Shown here one piece after another: positions 31,478 through 42,305 of a stretch of DNA of 64,000 nt (its first letter is position 1; each line of letters opens with the position of its first letter). The notes under the pieces are model-generated. The model was not told where the DNA came from and ran no database searches. It was given only the letters and a program-made list of their open reading frames with translations. Source of the stretch: Annona cherimola (lineage: Eukaryota > Streptophyta > Magnoliopsida > Magnoliales > Annonaceae); contig CM059973.1 in assembly GCA_030490835.1 (NCBI GenBank), positions 56,052,008-56,116,007 of the forward strand, written 5' to 3'. Made by a program: the position numbers and the translations under genes.

Positions 31478-33115
31478 TGATAACTCGTATTTTTACGAGT
31501 AATCATGACCCATTTCAGACTTGATTTGTGCATTAGTTCGAGGGATTAGGCTTAGTTTGCATCCATTTAGCTTAATTTTCACTCGCTTTGCATTTTAGGA
31601 GCATTATTTAGTTTTTAGGTATTTTTAGCATTATTTAGGCATTTTTAGTTCATTTATTTAGTTTTCCATCTGTTGCAGGAAGGACGGGATGTGTGAAGGC
31701 AGAGTGGATGAGTTGAATGCAAGCTGAGGCAACCAGAGGTAGAGGGATGGTACCTAGGTGCCACCCTACGTGCCTTGACTATTTTCAGCACACACAGCTG
31801 ACAACATGGCTTCCAGAGAGTTGGCGCCCAGGCGCCACTTCATCTACATGCAACCCAAGTTTAGACGATGTCGAAGACACAAGTCAGGCAATACTCCAGA
31901 GAGTTGGCGCCTAGGCGCCAGGCATGATAAACCACAAGATGTAAAGGAGAAGCTCCAAGCCAGGAATGTCCAGGGAGTTGGCGCCTAGGCGCCAGTGCAT
32001 GAATTTTTAGGGTTTTGCAGAATGTGTCTAAGTTGCTCAGCACACAGGGAGTTGGCACCTAGGTGCCAATACGCATCTGTACGCGAATATTTCAGTTCGT
32101 AAGCTGCGCAAAAGGAACTATATAAGTAATTTCTAGGGGTTCGCGCGCGAGAGGAGGAGGAGAGAGAGTCGGAGTATGAACTAAAGTGCAAGAGAAAGCA
32201 AAAATCAAGATTAAAGTTCGGATTGAAGAAAGGATTCAAGTCCCGTTGGTGGAAACCGCTGGAAAATAGTTTTTCTTATTCTTTCCAATTTTCTTTCTCT
32301 GCCTTTATGGATACTTTTTATATGGATGTATTGGATGTTAAGATCATGTCTTTGAACTAAACCTCCATTAGATGGATAGTTAGGATGATTTGAATTCTAA
32401 ACTATATTGTTTCTTGGTTCTTAGAATATTCAGGAATGAATAGTTGATTTTATGCATGATTGTGTATGATTTACCTTTGCATGTATGGATTGAATTCTTT
32501 TTACAAGATTAGCTACCTTGTAAGATGATTTAATTATTTGATTTATCCTAGGAAGAGGAAAATCTCTACCAGATCCATGTGCAAGGCATAGGTTTCGACC
32601 TTTGTGTAAGGAGAGTTGTTTAACGGATAGGAATATACCGTTAAACCCTGTGTAGTCATTATACAAGTTATGAACTTACCAATTTCATTTTATTTAATGA
32701 CATGGAAACATAGCAATTAAATAGGGTGTATTTAACTTTATATAATTTTGGAAGACATATATAAAGATATATGAACTTGGGCTAGTAAATCCATATGCAA
32801 TTCAATTAGAAAAGAACCAAAGCAATATAGTTTAGATTCAAGGATTCCAAGCTATCCATCTGCCATCCCTAATTAGAAAACCCGTTCAAAGTATCTAGTA
32901 GTCTTGAACTTTCACTCTAATTTCTCATTGCAATCGTTAGCTTAGTTAAATCACAAAACCAGAATTTTCCATCCATAGAACGCAATTTAACTAATTAATA
33001 ATTCGGTTAATAATTCCTCGTGGGAACGATACTCTACTCACTCTTTATTACTTGACATGGCACGTATACTTGCGTAAATAGCGAGCATTTTAATTGACAT
33101 ATACGCAGCTCGTCA
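31478..33115 (+). mobile_element. Solo Tat-like Ty3/gypsy LTR inserted in RT
   Basis: 1638 bp. It starts TGATAACTCGTATTTTTACG, which holds the CTCGTA/TACGAG hairpin common at Tat-lineage LTR starts, and ends GCAGCTCGTCA. The flanks are GTAGC (31473-31477) and ATAGC (33116-33120), a 5-bp duplication with one change. The 3' part contains 'cgtgggaacgatactctact', also familiar from Tat/Athila LTRs. It has an array of 16-bp palindromes at 31748-32068. No coding sequence. Confidence 0.88.
31748..32068. repeat. Five TTGGCGCCTAGGCGCCA palindromes at about 74-bp spacing
   Basis: Copies start at about 31748, 31821, 31904, 31978 and 32052 (steps of 73, 83, 74 and 74). Two are the perfect 16-bp palindrome TGGCGCCTAGGCGCCA, and the others differ at one to four bases, mostly paired C-to-T type changes that keep much of the symmetry. 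Most are preceded by GAG or GGGAG. Confidence 0.92.
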
Positions 33116-33969
33116 ATAGCCAAAGGATACTCCCAAGAAGAGGGAATTGATTTTGAAGAATCTTATGCTCATGTGGCTAGATTAGAAGCCATGTGTATCC
33201 TACTAGCATTTGCTTCTCACATGGACTTTAAATTGTTTCAAATTGATGCAAAAAGCGCATTTTTGAATGGATACTTGAATGAAGAAGTTTATGTTGAACA
33301 ACCTCTGGGATTTGAAGAAAAGGATCAATCAAAATATATTTTCAAATTAAGCAAAGCATTATATAGACTAAAATAAGCTCCACGAGCTTGGTATGAAAGG
33401 TTAAATAAATTTTTGATTGATCATGACTTTCAAAGAGGAAAGGTTGATATAACATTATTCATCAAGTATAAAGATAAAAATATTTTAATTGTTCAAATTT
33501 ATGTTGGTGATATAATATTTGGTGCTATTAATGAAACTCTGTGCCAAGAATTTTATGAGATTATGCAGAGTGAATTTGAAATGAGTATGATGGGAGAATT
33601 GAACTTCTTCCTTGGGCTGCAAATTAAGCAACTAGCGGAAGAGATCTTCATAAATCAGTCCAAGTACGTCAAAGAAATGTTGAAGAAGTTTGGAATGCAA
33701 AATAGCAAAGGTGCAAATACACCAATGAGTTCAACTATCAAGATCGACAAGGATGAAAAGGATAAATTTATTGAACAAAAATTGTATAGAAGCATGATAG
33801 GGTCTTTATTATATTTAACTACTTCTAGACCTGATATTTTGTTTAGTATTTGCATGTGTTCTAGATTCCAATCATGTTCTAAAGAATCACATTTAATAGC
33901 TGTAAAAAGAATTTTTAGATATTTGATAAATACCACTAATCTAGGACTATGGTATCCAAAAGGGTCAAC

Positions 33970-34440
33970 ATTTGATCTAATCGGCTACTCGGATGCGGAT
34001 TTTTTCGATTACAAAGTGGATAGAAAAAGCACTAGTGGAACATGTCAGTTTCTTGAAAACATGTTGGTTTCATAGTTTTCAAAAAACAGACTAGTGTTGC
34101 TCTATCTACAGCGGAAGCCGAATATATAGCCGTCGGGATCTGTTGTGCCCAATTACTTTGGATGAAATAACAACTTAAGGACTATGGTATTGATTATCAT
34201 GACATTCCAATTAGATGTGATAACATAAGTGCTATTTGTTTGACCAAAAATCTTGTGTTGCATTCTAGAACAAATCATATTGATGTGAGACATCATTTTA
34301 TTCGTGAACATGTTAAAAATCATGATATTTGTTTAGAATATGAGAAAAGAAGATCAAATTGCAGATATTTTTACTAAACTATCAGCAAAGGAACCATTTT
34401 ATAAAATTAGGAATGATATGGGTATGATTGAGTTTGATTA
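33970..34440 (+). pseudogene. Sirevirus A RNase H, frameshifted
   Basis: GYSDAD (about 33985), DRKSTSGTCQFL, then after a stop and frame change STAEAEYIA (about 34105) and CDNISAI, LHSRTNHIDVRHHFIREHV. The catalytic Asp-Glu-Asp set of copia RNase H can be found across the frames. The frameshift at about 34070 breaks it. Confidence 0.87.
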
Positions 34441-34483
34441 GAAGCATAATATGACAGGGGAAGCATTTTAGAAAAATCAAGTC

Positions 34484-34590
34484 GAGAGAGCCAAGTCGAC
34501 TTCGGTCAACCCAAGTCGACTCCACAAAGTCGAAATCGTCTTCGGACAGAGCGAAGTTGACTCCACAAGGGGCGAAGTCGACTCCAGCGC
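34484..34590 (+). promoter_or_regulatory. Internal GTCGAC motif array before the env-like ORF
   Basis: AAGTCGAC occurs at 34493, 34513 and 34575, with a decayed copy at 34554, in the same style as the LTR array. A long pyrimidine-rich run (about 34615-34730) ending at CCAG|CGCCG follows (34670-34673), a possible splice acceptor. A regulatory role is inferred. Confidence 0.5.
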
Positions 34591-35013
34591 GGCGCCGCTT
34601 GGGCTTCCCGCGCGATCCTCCCCTTCTTCTCTCTTCCTCTTCCCTCTTTCTTCAATTTTCTTTCTTCTCCAGCGCCGTCCGCCCCCTATCTCCCTTGCTC
34701 TCTTTTTAGCTCTCTCATTTTTCTATCAATTTTCAATCGCCCTTTTTCGTTGCTCTCTCCGGTCTCTTTCTCTCCTTCACTAGCTATCCCTCTCTTTCTC
34801 TCTAATTTTTCTCTCCATCATTGTCTGACGGCCACCATCACCTCCGGCAGCTATTTTCGGTGCCGGCTCCCTCATAGGTCACTATTTTCCTCTCTCATCT
34901 CTTTGTCTCTTCTAAAATGCCACTACCCTTGCTCCCATTAGCTCTTTCAACTGCAATCTCACTCTCACAGTCCCATTTCAAAATCCACTTCAAACCCATC
35001 TCAAATTGAACCA

Positions 35014-36663
35014 ATGGCACCTAAAGCAATCACTAAGCCTTCTAAATTGGCCGCATCCAGACCATCTCAAACCAATACAGGTGAGGGGGTGGCCCACCGA
35101 CAGCGAACTCCATCAAAACGGGTTCGAGAGGAAGCCTCCGCATCTACGAGATGCCGCATGTGATTCCGCGAGGCCAATCCATCGTCATCCGCACCTTGCC
35201 AAGCAATCTCTAAGTCTAGTTCAAGCAGCGAGACATTATCGGCTGCAAACAAGCAAGACACACTTACACCGAAGGGATAGGTGTTAAAGATGCCAATGAC
35301 ATACTTTAGAACCGAAAGGGAATATAGCAGGTTCTACAAGAGTTTCTACGAGCATAAGATTTTTGTCCCCAAGATCATTGACTTTAAGTTTCTGCGTGAT
35401 TATGAGTTTGGAATTGAGGAGTTATTGGACTTCCAAGGATGGACAGGGCTACTGAAAGCCGATGATAGAGTATACACTGATCTAACCAGAATTTTCTACT
35501 ATCTATGGGATCAAGAGTATTACCTAACGTTTGTAAAAGGAAAGGAAATAAAATTGGGAATAGGGAGTACAAATCTCAGAGAAAGTGCAATCCACCGCAT
35601 TGCACACATAATGGATGTTCCTGAGATAGATGAAAGTATTCCCGAAAGTTTGACACTTCCACAGATGTACAACTAGCTGACAAAGAGCAACAAATATCAT
35701 TCGGGAATCAAATTTCTCCATTACATGATTTTATCTCCCAGACTGAGGGTTCTACGACTCTTGATTGCTCACTGTATCTACCTAAAGGGAGAAGGCCGAA
35801 ACCAATTGAACCCGCAAGAGGCTGAGATATTATGGAAAGTGGATAATCAGGTAAAAGTCAGCTTGCCCGCTCTGCTTTTGGAAGCCCTGGCCTCAAAGAA
35901 AGATAATCCACGAGGCGTGCTACTGTTTGGTACGTGGATCACTGGGATCATGCACTATCTTGGTGTTGACTTAGACGGGGAGCCGTTTGAAGTTTTGAAG
36001 CCCACAAATGCCATGAACAGGGCACTACTAACTCGGATGAAGATCAATTTGGAGGAATTCCGAGCAGAAAGGATTCGGGAAAGGATGGGACCAGCCCAAC
36101 CTGAAGCGGAGAGTGCTCATTCTGAGAGGGAGCAGCAACCTCCGTCTCCTCAGCAGGAGGCAGCTCCGTCTCCACCACCGGCAACACCAACAAAGCCCGT
36201 ATTGCCACAGTCACATGGCTCGTGCTTTCTGAGAGGATTACAATTTCCCGATCCTCGCCCACACTCACCAACCTGGGCTACCTCTGTCAATGCCATAAGG
36301 GATCACCTTGAGCAAATGGAAGACCGGCTCACGTCACAGTTGGTGGGACTTCACACAACGATGATGGAAATGCACACTTGCCAAGACTAGATGGATCGTG
36401 AACTGCGCACAATAAAGTATAAGCTTGCATCAGGGAGCAGTCGAGGTCGTTCGATGCCTAGTCTGCCTGATATTGATCCATACTTCGGCGAATTCGTGAA
36501 AGCTGAACCCACCGTTCAACCTCTCTCATCCTTTTATTCATCCGCTCATATCCGACCTATCCCACCTAGTCGTTGTCCATCTTACCTTATCTTAGCTTTC
36601 AAATTTGCTAAATCTAGATTTTCCTATCTCCTTTTTGATTCCTTGACAAAAAGGGGGAGATAG
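35014..36663 (+). pseudogene. Sirevirus A env-like ORF (putative plant transposon protein)
   Basis: The ATG at 35014 opens a frame that runs without a frameshift to TAG 36661-36663, about 549 codons, interrupted only by four stops: TGA 35161, TAG 35278, TAG 35674 and TAG 36388. The N-terminus is short and Ser/Lys-rich. The middle has a globular region with FYKSFYEHKIF, LLDFQGWTGLL, VYTDLTRIFYY and LPALLLEALA. A Pro/Glu/Gln-rich stretch follows, with a coiled-coil-like DHLEQMEDRLTSQL near the end. Sireviruses carry such an ORF after pol. It is called env-like by position, but I see no convincing membrane anchor, and the globular part resembles the 'putative plant transposon protein' domain. 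Its true function is unknown. Confidence 0.82.
36648..36660 (+). other. Upstream copy of the polypurine tract
   Basis: AAAAAGGGGGAGA overlaps the end of the env-like ORF, about 360 bp before the 3' LTR. Multiple polypurine tracts are a recorded Sirevirus feature. Confidence 0.7.
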
Positions 36664-37004
36664 ATTTGAGTTTTAGGATTAGTTTGCTTTCATGGGATGG
36701 GTAGTATGTACATGTAGGTCATTTTGCATTTTCTTGCTTCACATTGTATACAACTGCTTGATTATATATAAATATGATCTGTTTTTGAATGAATTGCAAT
36801 GGTTATATATATATGATATGTGTTTTGATTGAATTGCAATGGTTGAATGAATATGAAAGGTGTTTTAAATGCATTTGCAATTTTGTGTTGCCTCTTTTAA
36901 ACGCAATGAAAATAAAATCTGTATGTTCTAAGCGCCAAAACAAGGAAGAAATGTTATTTTTAAAGTAAATGAAAGGTATAACTCAAATTGGTTTTGTCAA
37001 TCAT

Positions 37005-37019
37005 AAAAAAGGGGGAGAT
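37005..37019 (+). other. Polypurine tract of Sirevirus A
   Basis: AAAAAAGGGGGAGAT lies immediately before the 3' LTR start TGTTGGAATC (37020), the plus-strand priming site. Confidence 0.92.
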
Positions 37020-38732
37020 TGTTGGAATCAATGACAAATTAAGCACAATCCATGTTTTGATGATTAACAACTCAATTTGAGATTGCTTTGGGTATTAATG
37101 TGGTTTGTTAAAATTGGTTAAAGGCTGAAAACCTAGATTTCAGAATCTGGCAGACTAAGTCGCAAAGCCAAGTCGACTTAGCCATTGACTTAAGTGAAGT
37201 CGATACCCAAGTTGACCTCAATATCGACTTCAAGTGAGCAAAACCTTCTAGCGTTGAATTTGGGAACCAAGATAGGTGAAGTCGCAGTCCAAGTCGACTC
37301 CAGCTGCGACTTGGGTGAAGTCGCAGACCCAAGTCGACTCCACTATCGACTTCAGATGTTCAATTCCTTCCAGCATTGAAATATGGGTAGGAGACAAGTG
37401 AAGTGGCAACCGAAGTCGACTCCATATGCGACTTGGGTGAAGTCGCATTCCTAGGTCGACTCCACATGCGACTTGAGTGAAGTTGGATCCCAAGTCGACC
37501 CAGGCATCCGACTTGAGTTAAGGTGAAGACCGATACAGTCCAGACAAGCAAATATTCATAAATTAATCATTCAAGATAGTATATCATTCAAAGGAGAATC
37601 ATTGGCTATTGGCTATATCTATGCACTGCAAAATTAAAAAAAGCAAATCATTCTAAGTTCAAGGCCATGAAGACAAAGCTTTCAAGAGAAGATGAACATG
37701 CCAAGTTCCAAGTTTAAGCATTTAAGATCATGGGTATTATTGGAATAACAAGATATTCGATGAATAACAAGCAACCAAGATCACTTTCAAAGAAATCCAA
37801 GTTCCATCATGTGCATACAGAAAGTGAAGTCGCACTAGAAGTTGACTTCACCTGCGACTTGGGTCAGGACCAAGACCAAGTCGACCTTAAGTGGAACTTG
37901 AAGATATGCTAGAGACCGAAGTCGCAACCGACGTCGACTTCAGTTTGCGACTTGGGTGAAGTCACATCCGAAGTCGACTCCACATGCGACTTGGGTCGCA
38001 ATGGTCGAAAAAATTCGAACGTTGGCATATTAAATGCGCTCCACCTACCTCCAAACGTTTGAATTTACTCCATCATTATAAAAAGAGCATTCAAGTGGAC
38101 GTGCTAGAGGTTAGAGAAAACATTCATTGTGTTCGCCTTCTACTCTCTCAAAGCATTAAGTGATCAATAACAATTTCAAGTGAAGAACTTTGCTCCAACT
38201 TGCTGAAAGCTACATCGTTGATCAAATCATTTTCTCAACAAGTTCTTACACGAGCTGAAATCTGCCTACACAACTTGTAAAGTATAGTTTCTTTTATTTG
38301 ATTTATTATCTGTATTTGATACTTGGTTTGATATTGATGATTTGAACCAAGTGAAAGCAAAGTAGCGTTGTGACTTGAGTGTTACTCGTCACCTACTTGT
38401 GCAGTATTTTATGCAAGCCCCCTAGAGCTGGAATCTAGAAAAGAGCTGCTGCTCTAGTTGTATTTAACAAATACATTAGTGGAACTTAACTTACAATGGG
38501 TGTGAGCTTGGAAGAGTGGAGTAGGGAAGATTGGCCGAACCACTATAAAATCTGTGTCTACTGCTGTGGTTTGAATATTTACTTTTACTGCTTTGTTTCT
38601 CTCCATATTCTTCATTTGTTTCATTAAGGGGATTAAATTAAATAGGAAAAAAGTTTCTGTTTAAGTGATAATTTTTAAAATACCCAATTCACCCTCCCCT
38701 CTTAGGTATTAGCCATAAACTCGGGACTAACA
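37020..38732 (+). repeat. Sirevirus A 3' LTR
   Basis: 1713 bp, starting TGTTGGAATCAATG and ending GGACTAACA, followed by the TATTC duplication. Same layout as the 5' LTR but longer, mainly because of one extra motif block at about 37318-37439. Confidence 0.92.
37150..37510. repeat. GTCGAC / TGCGACTT array in the 3' LTR
   Basis: AAGTCGAC or a one-base variant falls at 37172, 37291, 37331, 37413, 37453 and 37492. The units are about 40 bp and contain GAAGTCGCA...AAGTCGACTCC...TGCGACTTGGGT. GAAGTCGCA and TGCGACTT are inverted to each other, so each unit can form a small stem as well as carrying the GTCGAC palindrome. Confidence 0.9.
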
Positions 38733-40815
38733 TATTCAACCTAAACCTTCTCAAAATCTATCTGAATTGCCTCAAAGATCATTGGTGCAAATAAAGAGAG
38801 ATAAAAAATCCTAAAGGTTCGAGTCTAGGGCTATAGATTTTAGGAGAATCGTAATCTAGGTAATTAGATATATTTTTTTCTCAATTAGTTGTTGAATCTT
38901 ATCTTAAATGTGATATAAAACTGGTGGAAAAATGGTAACTTCCAACAAATTCGTGGCTTGGGGCATTGTAGGATTTTTGATAACTTGGGGCTCGTGGGAT
39001 CAATGGAAAATCAAATATTACTTAGAAATTTTTGTGAATATATGATAGATTAGCAGTTTCCTTCACTGGAATGTGATATTACTTGAGTGGGTTAAACTAG
39101 TAGGATGACCTAGAAGTTTTCCATTTAACACCTATCATGTATTCCGTGAAACACTTATGTGATAATTAAGATGCTAAATTTAAAGTTCACATTGTTGAAT
39201 TTGTTGATACTATATGCATCGTTTTTGGCACTTGTTATTATGTGAATTGGATGAAGCACTATTCAAGGTAATTGGTTTTAGTTGATAGTTCACTGTATGT
39301 ATATGATCATGTGCATAATGCATCATATAACTTTTGATGTAACTGGATATATGAATAAATCGTGTAGTTGTATAGAGTTGTTCATGACTCTTGCTTAACA
39401 CGAGAAAAAGGGTCGTTCATGGCCCTTGGTTGACATGAGAAAAGAGTTATACATGGCTCATTGAAGACATGCAGTTATATGCATATATTCTTAGGTATGG
39501 GTGTTAGTTGATATGTCTTGCATAGTCATTTAAGAATCGTCTTACTATATCTCTGTCATGGCATATGTGTCAAGAGTCTTATTTGTATCCATTTGCGATA
39601 ACTACTATCAACTTATGAGTTTGTTAGACTCACATGATTTATTGTTTTGTCTTTAGATTATAGGCCAAGTGAGGCACCTCGGGATGGAGTCGAAGGAGAA
39701 CACAATCCTAGAGATGTGACTCAGTAGACTAGGACTTATTTGTTGTTATTTTTGAATCATTGCTTCTGTTGTTATCAATGAATGTAGACATTTACTTAGT
39801 TGACCCAACTATATTAAGCCTGTCATGTTTATGCATTTTGAACTTGAATATAATTTATGCTAATATATATGAGTCTTTTGGGATGCCTTATTGTGTAATG
39901 ATGGTGTATGAGTTTTTTCTTATTATATGGATGTCTTTATAGTATGAAAATGCAAATGTATGAATTTAAAGCTAAATGTTATATTTTAGAATGAATTCAA
40001 GATGTTTATAAATAATAAGTCCTGTATTTCACACCACCTCTTATAGTTATGGGGAGATACTACTGAAATTTTCTTAGGTCATGTGGCACTTGTTGATTGG
40101 CCATTGAGGATGTCTAGGTCATAAGGTGTCATACCAAGTTTACATCACTTGCTACTTAGGTGAAGCCGAACATGAAGTTGACTCAACCATGAAACTTGGA
40201 GGACCAAATGAAGAGGATTCAAATTTTCAAGGAGTAGGAGCCCCGACATTCCAAGTTGACTTCACTTGCGACTTCGATGAATTCTCAAGTCCCAAGTTGA
40301 CTCCACATAAGACTTGAGGATCAAGGATTGAAGGAATTCTCTTTAGAAGCATATGAAGCATTGAAGTTGATACTAAAGTCAACTTCAGTTGTGAATTAGG
40401 GGAAGTAGCTGGCCAAGTTGACCCCAATTGCGACTTCAATCATAACATTCATAATTTTTTAATCACCAGAGCATTAAATGCACGCTACCTACCACCTAAC
40501 ATTAGAAATTTCTTCAGATCTATTTAAAAGATGTCAATTGGTGTAATGGAGATTAGCTAAGGCATTTATTGAGCTTTTACCATTCTAGCTACAAGCATTC
40601 AAAGCTCCATTGAATAGATTTCAAAGAAAGCTCCTGATTTCATTGAAGAAAGCTTCAAGTTCACATTCTCTCTACATTGTTCAAATATTGCTACAATGAT
40701 TCATTTATTCTAGAAAAATGTAGCATGTAGTTTTTCATTTTATCTTAAATATTTGTTGTAATTGATTATTTAGGTTGGTGTTGGAGACCAAGGCCAAGAT
40801 AAGATATAAATAATG

Positions 40816-42305
40816 CTCGATTATTTGAACTTCGCTAGCTTAAATTACAAAATAATATCTAAGTTTTGATGATTAACAACCAATTTGAAATAATCAAGGC
40901 TATTGATAAATTAGGTTTAATGCTAGAAGTCAAATTTTTAAATATCAAGTTCAAATAGCTGAAGTTGCAATGTCAAGTCGACTCCAAGATCAACTTGGGT
41001 CAATTTGGATATCCAAGTTGACTTCAAAACCAACTTCAGATACGCTAGAGAAAGGAAAACTTGACACAAGGAAATGTTACAATTGGAGTCGCATCTAAAG
41101 TCAACTTTGTATGTGACTTAGGTGAAGTCGATATCTAAGTCGACTTCGCTTGCTACTTGGAGACTATAAGGGTACACAAAAATTAATATGACTACAAAAT
41201 GCTATTTGAAGTTGCACATCAAGTTGTTTTCACTTGCAACTTGAGTGAAGTCTAATTCGAAGTCAACTCAAACTTTGAGACTTAGAAGAACAAATGAAGA
41301 TCTGAAGAATTTTTGAAAAGCATAAAAATTGAACACTTGTAACTTGGGTCAAGTCTCACATGAAGTTGACCAAAAAGTAAGACTTTAAGGAAAGAAATTT
41401 TTAAAAAGAAAAATTTGAATTATTAAAACCTTAACATATAGTGAAGTCGAAAATCAAATTGACTTTACTTGTGACTTAAGTAAAGCCCAAAGTCCCAAGT
41501 CGACTCCACAAGAAACTTGATGCTTAAAGGCTGAATGAAATCTCCACGAAAGTTTTTGGTGCACCAAAATCACATGCCAATTCGACTCTAGTATGTGACT
41601 TGGGTGAAGTTGCAGGCTAAGTTGACTCTTGTCTTTCCTTTGGTTGTAACAATCATAAATTTTTAAATGTTAACGTACTAAATGTGCACTGCCACCACAT
41701 AACGTTCAAGTTTCCTTCAAATCTATTTAAGCTAGAAAATTGAATGAGCTTCAACTTTCCTATTTACAGGTCTTAAAGGCTTCGTTAATTGATTTTTTAG
41801 CAAGTCTCTCAAAGTTTACTGCAAAAGCTTCAAGTCTCAGAGCTTGCTACAACACCTCATTCTACAGATCTTTGTAACATATAGATTTATTTTATTTATA
41901 AATTCTTTCTTATATGTAGCCATGTGGTTTGTGTTGGAATCTGAGGCCATTGTGTGGTCAATTGGAGTGGTACTTACTGACTATTTATAAGATCTTTTGT
42001 AAAGGTTCCCTAAAACTAGAATCTAGAAGAGAGTTGAGACACTAGTTGTATTAACATTGTGATAGTGAAATCCACGGCACAAAGAAGTGTGCGCATGAAA
42101 GAGTGGAGTAGGAGAGTTACCCGAACTGCTATAATTTCTTATGTTCTTTGTGTGTGATTGTTTCATTTCCTACTTTCTCTTTAGTCCTACTTGTTTTGTT
42201 CAAGGGGATTAAACTAATCCAGAGTTAATTTTTAGTTCACCAAAAAATTTAATAACCCGATTCACTTTTGCCTTCTTGGGTTAAGCCAATAACTCATGCC
42301 CAACA
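40816..42305 (+). mobile_element. Second Sirevirus LTR inside the B LTR (decayed)
   Basis: It starts near TGCTCGATTATTTGAAC, contains TTTTGATGATTAACAACC and decayed GTCGAC/GTTGAC motifs throughout, 'aaaactagaatctagaagag' at about 42012-42035, and ends CCCAACA (42305). The host LTR's corresponding segment resumes right after it. A 5-bp duplication is not clear, so the left border is approximate. With no internal region it looks like an old solo LTR. Confidence 0.65.

Larger units (their letters stand above)
31346..34075 (+). pseudogene. Sirevirus A reverse transcriptase, interrupted and mutated
   Basis: The RT begins right after the gypsy-type LTR with WVFRNKLDESG (about 31405-31445). It is cut at 31477 by the Tat-like LTR and resumes at 33121 with AKGYSQEEGIDFEESYAHVA, FQIDAKSAFLNGYL and KALYRLK, followed by a stop at about 33375. 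The frame from 33413 has the active-site segment, where the copia YVDD box reads YVGD, so one catalytic Asp is gone. GELNFFLGLQI and the SRPDILFS region follow, ending with the first RNase H residues (GYSDADFFDYK). Confidence 0.9.
24469..38732 (+). mobile_element. Sirevirus A: full-length SIRE/Maximus-type Ty1/copia element
   Basis: A 14.3-kb insertion with TATTC on both sides (24464-24468 and 38733-38737). Order: 5' LTR 24469-26045; primer site TGATATCAGAGCA at 26048; gag from 26094 with a CX2CX4HX4C knuckle; a second knuckle at about 27755; protease (DSGCSRHMTG); integrase; RT; RNase H; a separate env-like ORF (35014-36663); polypurine tract 37005-37019; 3' LTR 37020-38732. An env-like ORF after pol, long LTRs with palindromic motifs and more than one AAAAAGGGGGAGA tract are Sirevirus hallmarks. 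Pol order (INT before RT) makes it Ty1/copia. Two solo LTRs are inserted in pol. Stops and frameshifts throughout, and a changed RT active site, mean it cannot move itself. Confidence 0.93.
23797..40120 (+). mobile_element. Ty3/gypsy-type LTR in B, split by Sirevirus A
   Basis: It starts TGTGAGGACCAGGTATTTTT and is flanked by ATAAG at 23792-23796 and 40121-40125. Segments 23797-24468 and 38738-40120 together form one LTR of about 2.05 kb that matches the solo LTR at 29594-31341 along its length (the opening TGTGAGGACC, 'gtaggtacRgRgttcRacct', 'catggcccttg', 'ggggagatRctRc'). The final CA has decayed (GGTC). The superfamily is inferred from the look of the LTR, since no coding part is present. 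It is the older of the two copies. Confidence 0.8.

Noticed and set aside
34750..34941. 63-codon hydrophobic Ser/Leu-rich ORF before the env-like ORF
   Set aside because: It comes from the pyrimidine-rich tract, whose composition alone gives Ser, Leu, Phe and Pro codons.
35281..35676. Independent 131-codon gene
   Set aside because: It opens after a stop with GTG and is in frame with the sequence before and after, so it is a segment of the env-like ORF between two nonsense mutations.
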